Assembly: GCA_033065855.1 (NCBI GenBank)
Contig: JAVXUO010002104.1
Location: forward strand, 1-64,000
DNA from: Escallonia rubra
Taxonomy: Eukaryota; Streptophyta; Magnoliopsida; Escalloniales; Escalloniaceae
Length of the DNA: 64,000 nt
Reading direction: 5' to 3'
Shown: one piece after another, positions 34,200-44,001 of the stretch
Layout: each line of letters starts with the position of its first letter
Numbering within the stretch: position 1 is the first letter of the stretch
Program-made: the position numbers and the translations under genes
Notes under the pieces: model-generated
Told to the model about the DNA's origin: nothing
Database searches by the model: none
The model's input: only the letters and a program-made list of their open reading frames with translations

Positions 34200-34497
34200 G
34201 GGAGCTACATATATTGATGAAGGAGTGATTAAACCGCTTTCCTTTGGCAGTCTTCGTATCTCCTCGCCCGCAATAAACTACAGTATTAAAAGCCCCGTCA
34301 GCTTTTTTGAATATCCAATTACTGTGTGAAGAGTGTGTGTGTGTGAGAGAGAGATTTTGCTTACCAGAAGGAAATGAGGGAGGGCTGAGGGGAGAGAGCG
34401 AGAGAGAAGAGTAAGAGGAGGAGGAGAAAGACTGGCTCAGGGTTTGGGAGGTTGAGGAGGAGAGGCGAGGAGAGAGACTGAGGGAGAGGAAAGCCAT
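34165..34497 (-). pseudogene. PSRP4: 5' half of a plastid 30S ribosomal protein S31 gene fused to DUF247
   Basis: From ATG 34497, exon 1 (34497-34365) encodes a Ser-rich transit-peptide-like 44 residues. A GTAAGC donor, an 87-nt intron (34364-34278) and a TGTAG acceptor join it in frame to exon 2, which reads [20 protein letters not shown]. That is the core of the plastid-specific ribosomal protein 4 / bTHX (S31) family, a small rRNA-binding protein of the chloroplast small subunit. Six residues later the homology ends at about 34200, and the frame runs out of phase into DUF247 copy E, stopping at 34165 after [11 protein letters not shown]. The basic Pro/Lys-rich tail of the normal protein is missing. 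It is therefore a chimera whose promoter side may still be active. Confidence 0.8.
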
Positions 34498-34529
34498 GGG
34501 AGGAGCTCCGAGTAACAGTGACTCCACTT

Positions 34530-35700
34530 ATTTTGCGAGTGTAGAGATTTTGGGGGAGATGAAAGAAGATAAGGTACGAGAGAGGGGGTGTTTGGGCCGG
34601 GGAAGGGAGTTCCTGGACTGGATTCGTGAACTCACTGGACTTGGGATTTTAGAAGGGGTTAAGATGGGCCTAACTTTATGATTTCGATCTCTTTTGACTT
34701 TTTACGAGTAATATTTAGGCCGTACGCTTACCATATTTATTTTCTGTTTTTTATTTTCATGATTTTCATATTCAGTTTGAAAATCCGTTCCTGTACTTTT
34801 TATCATTTTCACAATTTTTTTTCCTTATATTGGGTTAAGTTTGAGTGAAAAAAGCTTAGGTGTTTTCAGTTTTTTGGTACTATTTGAGTAATTTTATCCA
34901 AAACAAAAACAGAAAATGGTAAAAGTACGCAAAAAAAGAATATTTTTCATCATCATTGCTAAAACCAGAAAACGAATTTTGTAAACGTACGGGGTCTAAG
35001 TATCAGCTTATCGTTTCGACTACTGTATTACCGTAATATTTAGTCTTATTAATAATTGTGGTTGCAGTAATAGACTTTGACTCACTGTTTCATTTGAATG
35101 GTTGGCTCAAGGAATAAGTTATGTACTGCAATGAAGTACTCCTATACATCTCTAAAGTGATGACGAGCGAACTAAGAAGGAGATTTCTTTTGGTTCACTT
35201 TTGTGTTCCAACGTAACGAATTAGAGTGCAATGAAATAACAAAAATAAAAATATTTACGTGAAGGAACGAAAAAGCTCGATATGGAGAGTCTGAAATTAC
35301 CTCGTAATGACCATTACTATGCTATAATAAAGAGCAAACCGATAATGATGATGTAGGACAATAACTAAGGACAAGAGCATGGAGTTCTTTACGTTTTGAT
35401 TTATGTAATGATTTTCTTTTTTAGACTTTTTAGGTTAGTGTTTCCTTCTTTTAGTGATGCCTTTTTTTTTTGCCATTATCAAAGTTGAGTCCTAATATGT
35501 TGGCAAGGTATGTCTTGTTTTCCAAGTCATACAAGGCATTTAATTTCTGTATACTTCATTGCTGCAAAAATGATTGTATTCTGAGGTTGTAAGGGTTTAG
35601 TACATTCTAGAAATTAAATTTTAAGCAAGTAGAAACTCTAAATCTGAACTGCGGAAAAGATAAAACAAACCAGCACTAATAATATTGAAATCCATATTAA
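34530..35700. other. Intergenic DNA upstream of the chimera and downstream of copy F
   Basis: The part next to 34530 should be the 5' flank of the ribosomal-protein fragment, running away from it on the minus strand. Beyond about 34680 the DNA is AT-rich with no supported gene. Confidence 0.5.
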
Positions 35701-35941
35701 ACATAATGCTTGCTTGACAGCAGTTATGTACAATCACAAGGGTAATGAAAATACAAACCAAATGAAAGCCTTCCAAAATTACACACACTGATTACATATT
35801 GGTAAGAGCAAAGCATAATCACCCATATTACTGGTATAAGGTTATAATGCAGCGGCTTATCACCAACTCCTTGATTAGATAGAACAGTTGGAGGGCTCGT
35901 TTTGTTACGATCCACACTGACTATCCGATAAAGCTGGTTGG

Positions 35942-37870
35942 CTAAGCTGTCTTATTGTTGTCACCGTTGTAGCGAATATTTTCACGGATGGTGTAGATCG
36001 CTTGTATCGCTGGGAGAGTGAAAAGGGTAAAGGCAGCGATGACCAAGATAACCGCCCAAGGGTTACTGAAGTAGTATTTTCTCAGTGCCGCACAATTGCG
36101 TCTCACTCTTGCTAAATTAGTGTGCGAGTAGCTGATGCAGTAATTGTGCACTTCCTTCCATTGTGGGAAGAACGAGAAGTCCGTGAGAACCACTTCTTTG
36201 CATAGGTCTTTGAAGAGCTTCAAGGTACTTTCACGCGCGCGCCCCCAGGCTCTCTTGTATGACTCCTGCCTTCTCAAGCAACTCAACGTCGGCTTCAACG
36301 TCGATGAGTGTATACATGAGGAAGGCATAAGACGTGACGTATCTCTGAATGCCAGGATAACATTGCTCAAAAGCAATGAGGTTTCTCAGGAGTGGCTCAG
36401 TGGCGTCATCGACGCACAGTTGTGGGACTGCGAATTTAGTGTTGCCACACAACAAGAAGTTCTAAGAAAGGAGATAATAGGATGATCTACGCCTGTTGTA
36501 TATGCAGCATGGGGGAGTGTCAGAGGTCCGAGGACCGCAGAACCAATGAAACCAACAAGATGTGTTTAATTCCACGTCTAGGTCCTCTGCTTCGCGGGGC
36601 GTAAAGATGACTCCTGCACTTGCAAGTTCAGTTGCAGAATATTTCATGATGGGATAATAAGGTTGCTTTGGTGAGGGAGTTCCAGTAGTGCCACAGAGCC
36701 AAGAAAGACAACCAGTTGACCGTGATTCAGAGTCTATGTCCTCTCCAGTACCGGCCTCGAGGTCAGACACTGAAAAGAAGCGGAACAGAGAACAGGAAAG
36801 ATTAGTTGAAAAAAAAAAAAGAAATTGAGGCATCATGATTTATGGTTGTTCCTCAGAGACCCAATAGAAAATATAAATCAATTTGGTTGGAACTTCATTC
36901 ATTTTTAGGCATTACCCATATAGTTCTTTGCAGTTTTCTTCCCAATACCTTCTGGATTAATTTATGCTCTTCATTCTATTTGGTCTAAGTTAATGAAATC
37001 CACTGTGACCTTATTTCGGGGAAAATAAAGAGTCATTTCGCTTTCTTTACCTGGTGATGGGTCGTTTCCTAAGCCGTCTTTACTACGAGGCATAAACGAA
37101 GTGTGTAAAATTCCGAGTATATGAAGAGGAAGAGGTGGCTTGCTTGATTCTCGCCTAGCGGGAATCTGTCTGTCGAAGAATTCAAGGATGAAGTCTGAAA
37201 GGGAATGATCATCATCCCTTTGCATTTTTTTTACAGTGAGGTTGAATAAATCGTCGAGGACAAAGAAGGGAATCTGGTTCTCCAGCAGTTGCAAGTCATG
37301 CCTGACGTTATGGAATTTCAAAGTGTTGCCGAAAATGGGGTCATCGCTTCTTATGTACCTCTTCCTAGAGGTCCACAGGAGTTCAATTATAAATGCTCCA
37401 TCGGTGAGCATCATTTTGGCAAAATCAAGATCAGGTAGAGGCGCATCTCGAGAATCTTCTTTATAGCAACTCCGAGCTTCGGGTAACTTCTGCACCACGG
37501 CAGCCGCGCATTTACGAATGAGATCACCATGACCTTCACGCTCTGAGCTATGTTCAAAAAGGCGATTCATGTAATTTACTTTGATCTCCTCCATATCTGA
37601 AAAATGCTTTTCAGCATTGTGGTGATGAAGAGGTCCGATGGAGACGACACGCGGGGTATAAGCAGGCCCGTTTCCTTGTCGAAGCTTATCAGGAACCCTG
37701 TATACGCAGGGTTCGGGTTCGCCTTCCTTGGAGAACGATTTGACTTTAAAATCTCGAATTTTCATGTCGATCATGTTTACAACTTGCTGAGTTTGTTCTT
37801 CTATTTGAGAGGACGTCCTTTCTTGCTTCTTCTCGCTTCCTTGCGAGGCATGCTCAGGTTGTGCTGCCAT
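35942..37870 (-). pseudogene. DUF247 (UPF0481) copy F, intron-containing, probably disabled
   Basis: Exon 1 (37870-37051) starts MAAQPEHASQG and carries CVYRVPDKLRQ, YTPRVVSIGPLHHHN, LTDGAFIIELL, DLQLLENQIPFFVLDDLF and LPLHILGILHTSFMP. A GTAAAG donor at 37050 and a CAG acceptor ending at 36770 define a 281-nt intron that keeps frame (PSP|VSDLEAG). Exon 2 then gives KYSATELASAGVIF, CVDDATEPLLRNLIAFEQC, KEVVLTDFSF and the C-terminal helix WAVILVIAAFTLFTLP. Two problems remain: TAG at 36462-36464, inside a stretch longer than in copies A and B, and a +1 shift in a five-G run near 36245. The shift could be a sequencing error. A TATA box (CTATAAATAAAG, minus strand, 37987-37976) is about 105 bp upstream. 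It is a more distant family member than A, B, D and E. Confidence 0.8.
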
Positions 37871-37975
37871 CGATGTTGTGCAATATGACTATCGCAACCT
37901 ATTGAATGGTTGTGCAATATCACGATTCCGAGTAGGAGCAAGAGAAAACTCCTTGCCAGTGCCTGAGGGGTTGTT

Positions 37976-37987
37976 CTTTATTTATAG
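37976..37987 (-). promoter_or_regulatory. TATA box of DUF247 copy F
   Basis: CTATAAATAAAG on the minus strand, about 105 bp before the ATG at 37870. Confidence 0.55.
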
Positions 37988-39355
37988 TGCTGATTTCTGG
38001 AGCTGTGTGATTGCCCGAGAGATGTTTTTGGAACATCTGAAAGTTTCTTTTTTCGAATATCTGTTGCTTTCATTTTCTGCTTTAAGCAAATAATGAAAAA
38101 TCATAATCCCTGTAGTGTTGATTAATGAAGTGCATGTTTTACGTGCTCATCCTCTATTATGCATCTTTGCATGGATGGGGTTGCCCCAGGACCCAATATT
38201 AACTTTAATTAGGTCCTACTCAGCTTGGAATGGAATCTATGCGAGGTCATGGGGTTAGATGTTCAATCACAATGCTATTATTCGAGTTTGTTTTTCATTC
38301 AGCGTATTTTTGACATTGAATATCGTATTAAACCTCTTTTCCTGACATACCCTGTTCAAGTTTTTGGAGTTTTATAATTTTTAAGGGTGTTTTTGAATTT
38401 CATTATGGTATTAAGCTACTCTCCTCAAAATACTCCTTTGATTTTTTGCGTTTGTTAAAATTAGGGGTGACTTTTAGTTAAACATGTCCATAAAAAGCTA
38501 TTAAATCTCTATCCATATTGGGAATTTTTGATTTTTTTTTCCTTTTTTCGCAGAAAATAAAAATTTGCAAACAACTAGTTACCCTATTTTACAAACAAAC
38601 GACTTGCATAAAATTAAGTTACCTTGAACTATTGTGTCTTGTTAGTAAATATCTCCAACAATATTTTTTAATAATAGAATATTTAATAAGCTGGACTTGA
38701 CAAAGCAATCATAAACTCACAAGTGCCATAACTTAATCAACTTCATAACTTAAGAACACACTAGCACATATCCGCCTTTCTAACAAGCGAACATTACAAA
38801 GACGTCCTTAGGTCCTATGATCATCAACCATTACTAAGATTTCTTTTCTCGCTCACTTGTATAACCGAAACCTATCAGCGAGTTCGATCAATTGGTGATA
38901 GCAACGCCTTAAAACCTATCAAACCAAATACGACAAAAGCTACAAATTAGAAATATTTGATCATAAATCCAATAAGTACGAACAAGTCCCATCAATTCAA
39001 TGGCAGCATGGCAATACATATTAACCTATCAAACATTTTATGCCAATAACTATAAACTTAGCATAAAATCAAAAATGTTTGTTCAGATTACTTCTGATCT
39101 CCATCGTTATGTCATTATTATCTATCCATGATGAAATCCCAATCAAAGATATATATCTTGTCTCCAAACAATAGAAACTTAAATGTTTTTGGTTTATGGA
39201 CATGGTGTATGTAAAACTCGCTTCTGAAAGCTCTCAATTATGCAAGGCCATGCAATAGTCACCGACTCACTTGGTGAATTTTTATGCCTTGGTCACAAGC
39301 TTCAAGAAGCCTTTATTATGAATATTTTAGGATTTTGGATATTTGGGGGAGCAAT

Positions 39356-39387
<32 letters not shown>

Positions 39388-39458
39388 TCAATCATACTTC
39401 GGCAGTACTGTACCTGATGATGATCATGCTGATAGACGTTGACCATCACAATGTTCCA
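37988..39458. other. Intergenic DNA, no gene supported
   Basis: AT-rich, with a CG/GA run (GCGCGCGCGAGAGAGAGAGA) at about 39357-39387. No open frame is convincing. It ends at the CACTA element. Confidence 0.5.
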
Positions 39459-39899
39459 TTTCACTACAAGGAATAAGGTCTTTAGCGACGGATTTTCCCG
39501 TCGCTAAAGGCCTATATTCCGTCGCTAAAACTTTTAGCGACGGAATGACCGTCGCTAAAAGTCCGTCGTATAAAAGGCCGTTGCTAAAAGTTTTGCGACG
39601 GAATTATAAAATCCGTCGTCTAATATAGAACTTTTGGCGACGGATTTATCACTTAATTAGCGACGGAATATCCGTCGCTAATTATGTTTTACGTACTTTA
39701 ATTTATTTTCTTTTTACGAAATTAGCGACGGGATAAACTATTTAGCGACGGAATTAATCCGTCGCTAAAAGTTAAAGTCATTTTTTTAATTTATTTTTAT
39801 TTTTTAATGCCCAAACCTGTAATAAAAAATTCAAACCAATTGAGTCTCATCCTCCGTCAACAATCTCAGTATATCAAATGCACGATTAACAATCTAAAA

Positions 39900-39990
39900 T
39901 CATCGATTAAAACAAATCATCGATCAATAATACAATATTTTTCAAAATCATCGATCAATAATACAATATTGTTCAAAATCATCGATCAAT
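39900..39990. repeat. 31-bp tandem repeat
   Basis: Two and a half copies of a unit containing CATCGATCAATAATACAATA followed by TTGTTCAAAAT, just downstream of the B3 gene. Confidence 0.75.
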
Positions 39991-40023
39991 AGTCAATGTT
40001 CGCAACATTGTTCAAAATGTACA

Positions 40024-40460
40024 TTAGGGGAAAGGCTTTTCACAAGTGCTTTCATCAAACACGCTGACTTGAAAACGCATTTGCCCCATGTGTTGAAAGA
40101 CTACAAAGTCTCCTAGATGGAGGTCATGTTGTTGCACGAATTCGTTCCAACCCTCTTCGAAGCAAAGAACCTCTTCGCCAACCTTCTTCTTCAATCGAAC
40201 AAGCCATGACCCCTTACAGCTGGTTAAAGTTGCTTCAAATCTCAACGTGGTGAGCAATCGCCAAAATGCTACCGGTATGGCCTAACATATTCATAATACA
40301 GTAAGACATGTAAGTTTTTAACCAAAGATAAAACTTTTAACACACACGAAAACATAGAGAAAGCGGGATGACATACAAGTTCTGTCTCAAAACCAGGCAT
40401 CATGACCTTGAAGAAATGCCTGTTGACTGAAACGTCCCTGTTCACCGAAGCAGAAGCCAT
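40024..40460 (-). CDS. B3 DNA-binding domain protein carried by the CACTA element
   Basis: Exon 1 (40460-40377) encodes 28 residues ending NRHFFKVMMPGFETEL. The donor GTATGT (from 40376) and acceptor TTAG (ending 40282) bound a 95-nt intron. Exon 2 (40281-40024) gives AIPVAFWRLLTTLRFEATL, TSCKGSWLVRLKKKVGEE, LCFEEGWNEFVQQHDLHLGD, FVVFQHMGQMRFQVSVFD and a stop. The 113-residue product is one complete B3 domain of REM type with no stop or frameshift. REM proteins are nuclear, sequence-specific DNA binders and often carry several B3 domains, so this single-domain form may be a captured part. Both exons lie fully inside the CACTA ends. Whether it is expressed cannot be seen here; no clear TATA box was found. 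Confidence 0.75.
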
Positions 40461-42640
40461 TTAACCTACTTTAACATGAAAAACCAATCGATGATTATTC
40501 AATCGACAAGCATCAATTTCATAGCTGCTCAGAGTTTATGGTATACGTGGCATGCAACGTAAAACCCATCGGAGGTTACTATCAATTATTATTATTTCAC
40601 TAGCCTGTGTCCCTGGCCACTACTTCCGAGGACTCGCATCAATTTCGTCAAGTATGCGATGACAGTGCTAAATCATTTATTACATTCCATAAATGAGCCA
40701 TAGGAAACGTTAACATGCATCTATGGTAACGTCAGCTTCAAATGAAAGACATGGACCAGCTCCATGGAAGAGCAAGTCCGACATGATCAGAGTATTGCAA
40801 AGGCTCGAACGTTACCTCATAATGTCTGAGTGTGAGAAGAATATCCAACCCCCAAAGAACCAGAATTAGGTCTTATTTACTACTCGTTAAATACAATCCC
40901 CAGGCCAAATTTGCTCCAAATTTATACTGGAACTTTTGTAATGGTTCCAAAGGATTCCAATGACATATCAAGGAGATCAATTTCAACATATATAGGGTCC
41001 CTCCTAAGAACATTCTCAGTATTGACTTGATACTGTGACGAAAGGGTGACATTATAAACTTATGTGAACGTAATTTTCGCCACTACGCAAAGGGAAAAAC
41101 AAGCAAGGTAAATACATGAAGAAGGATGCCCTTTGCACCAAAGTTCCATCATATCGGTCAATATCTGCACCCTACTTGGTTTATCTTTAAGGAAAGAAAG
41201 AGAACACAACTTCTTAATTAGACCATATCCTAATTCAGGAGCCATATTGTGGTTTCTAAAAGGCTCTAGTTAACTACTTAGGTCAGACACGGTAATTTTG
41301 TTGAACTGCATGTCAAAGGATGTCTATCAAGGGTGAGTGATGAAACACTAACTGTGAAGACCATGTTGATCACAAGCATATAATTAAGCTACGGCGGTAA
41401 ATGAATACTAGCCAGTGGTTATTCATGTTGGTTTTCCAGATAGTCTTGCCATTGTACATATTAGCTCGCAGTAGAACTCCAAGAGGTGATACTGAGTCTC
41501 ATTCCGAGTGTCACAATTTCTATTTTGATTTGTTCCAAAATGTATGTCAGGTCAACATATTGAATGTAAATAGTTAATAGGCTTATTTTTTATGACGTTC
41601 TCTTAACCTTGTGCTTCTAACTGCAACTTTGAAAGAGTGGTTTAATGGCATTTCCTTTGGTTTCTGAAATACGGGCTATCCTTTTGGCACGTTGATACTG
41701 TAACCTGATCTGACCGAGAACATTGAAGTTCGCCTTGTATTCATGCTAACCGCTATAGCAGTTATACTTTGATGCGAGACAAAAACAGCAAAATTTGTCG
41801 CTATAGATTAGCGGCGAATAGTGCAAATATTGCAGCTAAAAGAGCACCCTACTGCTATAGTGACGAAACATCTGAGAGGAGGGATCCATTTTTGTACCAT
41901 CAAGCTACTAAGCGATAACATGCAAGTCCCGTCACAAATGATCAAAGGCCGCAGAATTTGCTCGTATAATCAATTGCATTCCAGATTAACAAACGGAAAC
42001 TCTTTACCTGTTTGAGTATGCATTTACATTCATGTGCACCAAAGATACAAGGATCCTCTAGTATTTCTTTTGTAATATAAAAGTCAAAAACCTTTTTAAC
42101 TCAATTTTATGTCACTAAAATTGTAACAGCAGATAGCATGCTGTAGATGATCCTTAACCACATATAAGATGGATGTAGACACAAAAATGTGATAGGATTC
42201 AGTGTAATTGCAAAATGGACTCAATAACACAATATACCAAATTATAACATGTAATTGCAAAATGAATAACACAATATACCAAATTATAACATGTAATTGC
42301 AAAATGGACTCAAGAAACGGAAAGAGAAAATATAAAGAGAGAAAACAGGACCGTGACCTTACCTGCGGCAGCAAATCAGAGGGGGAAACGGCGACAACAA
42401 AACAGACGGCAGCAATTTCTGGTGAGAGAGCAGGAGCGCACAGGCGCTGTACGGCTCAAAGGGAAATGTCGAAGGAACTCGTCCGGCGGTGACCGTTGTG
42501 GTGGCGGCGGTCCTTCGCCCGGATTTGAAGTTGGGCGACAGTGGCGGAGACGGTGGCGGTGGCAGGGGAGGGGGAGAGAGAGCAACGGGAGCTAGAGAGC
42601 GACAGAGTGTAAATCGCCGGTGAGAGAGAGAGAGAGAGAG
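40461..42640. other. CACTA interior without a recognised gene
   Basis: It contains the upstream DNA of the B3 gene, a short GCGGCGAA/GCGACAA-type MITE trace near 41745-41830, and a tandem repeat at about 42205-42305 (unit ACATGTAATTGCAAAATG then AACACAATATACCAAATT, about 39 bp). From about 42350 the DNA is GC-rich with GGCGG and GAGAGA runs, resembling a gene 5' end captured in the element, but I cannot identify it. Confidence 0.45.
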
Positions 42641-42949
42641 CAACGGGAGAAAGAAAAGAAGGGGATCTGATATTTTTAAGGAATTTACCGACGGAATTTT
42701 ACCCGTCGGTAAAAATCCGTCGGAAAAACTAACTTTCACCGACGGTTATTTTTACCAACGGAATAATTCCGTTTTTAAATAGTTTAAGCGACGGAAAACA
42801 CCCGTCGGTAAAAGTCCGTCGGCAAAACCCTCTTTCACCGACGGACTTTAAACCGACGGGTGTTTTCCGTCGCTTAAAAATCTTTTAGAGACGGAATTGT
42901 GTCCGTCGCTAAAAGTCCGTCGCTAATGCCCTCTTTTCTTGTAGTGTTT

Positions 42950-43453
42950 ACAAGAATAATCATATGTATTGCGTTGGCTTATCAGGAATTAAAGCAGAGA
43001 GAGACTAGGAAAAGAAGAGAAATTTAAAAAAAAAAAGCTTGAGAAAAGAGGCCAATATACGCCTAAAGTGGGCTTGCAAATATTGCTTCTTAGAATTGAC
43101 GAGGAGATTTAGAAAAGGCAAAAGTGCCTCTCTAATTAGTTGTCGATAACTTATTGCTAAAACCTTGGAATTTCTAACATGAATGAGGTTGTGGTCACTA
43201 GGAAGAGTTCGTGCCACATACACCCCTTCTAGTGTTCTTCTTCGTGTTCTTATTTGTTGCCTTTTCAATGCAATCCTAACAACCAAATAAGTTTTCTGTC
43301 TCCAAGGTTCTCTATGAGTTAGCATTGCCTGAGTTGAAGAGGTCTTGTCTTCCATAATAATGTGACACACTAACTAAGAAACTAGCAGGAGTTTAGACGA
43401 ACCATTGTTTCTCGTAGAAAAACAAGCCAACGGCTCTAACATGGAGAGCTTAT
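42950..43453. other. Spacer between the CACTA and chromovirus elements
   Basis: About 500 bp of host-like DNA with an A-run at 43022-43036. Minus strand 43005-43370 is open but unrecognised and Arg-rich. No feature is supported. Confidence 0.45.
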
Positions 43454-43951
43454 TGTCCCGCACTTTTTATATGGAGGCTGATTTTTAAAGGTTACGCCAT
43501 GCGGGCGCTCATTAGGCGCTTATGGGACGCTTCGTGGACGCTTACTTGGCAATTAGGTGGCAAGGCTTCCGGAAGGTTGAACATGTGTAACATGTTTAAC
43601 ATATGTAACATGTGTGAATATTCTAAAGTAGGAAAGTACTCTAGAATTCTAGAAGCATAATAGGATCCGTAGGATCGAATGTATCTCCACCGTTCGTTGA
43701 GGAGGTGGACTAGTATAAATAGGTGAGGCCTCACTTGGCCAAAGTATCCAAGACACATCCAATACATCTTTGTATTCAAGCTCTCTCCAAGTAGTCTATT
43801 GGGAATCCTTTCCCCAACCTCTTGTGTTCCGCTGCATATTTGTTTCCAACTTCGCCCAGCTCTACGGTTAGGCTGACTTAGCCGAGCAAGCGGGGGCTTG
43901 ATCTAGCTAAGTGCCGCACGGTTTCGGCTTAGGGAAGTTCGGTCCGTGACA
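43454..43951 (+). repeat. 5' LTR of the chromovirus derivative
   Basis: 498 bp, identical by eye to 46551-47048. TATA box TATAAATAG at about 43714-43722. A small repeated AACATGT motif lies near 43580-43615. Confidence 0.95.
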
Positions 43952-43953
43952 AG

Positions 43954-43965
43954 TGGTATCAGAGC
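43954..43965 (+). promoter_or_regulatory. Primer-binding site (initiator tRNA-Met type)
   Basis: TGGTATCAGAGC begins two bases after the 5' LTR. This is the standard complement of the plant initiator tRNA-Met 3' end. Confidence 0.9.
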
Positions 43966-44001
43966 TTGGTTACGACGAGTCGTGCCAAGCAAGGAGCAAC
44001 A

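Larger units (their letters stand above)
39462..42946. mobile_element. Non-autonomous CACTA (En/Spm) transposon, 3,485 bp
   Basis: It begins CACTACAAGGAATAAGG and ends, inverted, CACTACAAGAAAAGAGGGC, with a 3-bp TTT target duplication (39459-39461 and 42947-42949). Both subterminal regions (39490-39770 and 42680-42930) are packed with TTTAGCGACGGA and TCCGTCGCTAAA motifs in both orientations, the typical TNPA-type binding arrays. No TNP2 transposase is present. Inside are a two-exon B3-domain gene (40024-40460), a 31-bp tandem repeat, a 39-bp tandem repeat and a GC/GA-rich block near 42350-42640. Confidence 0.9.

Noticed and set aside
43492-43779. A 95-codon open frame on the minus strand repeated at 46589-46876
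   Set aside because: It is the same LTR sequence read antisense twice. Identity reflects LTR identity and not a conserved protein.
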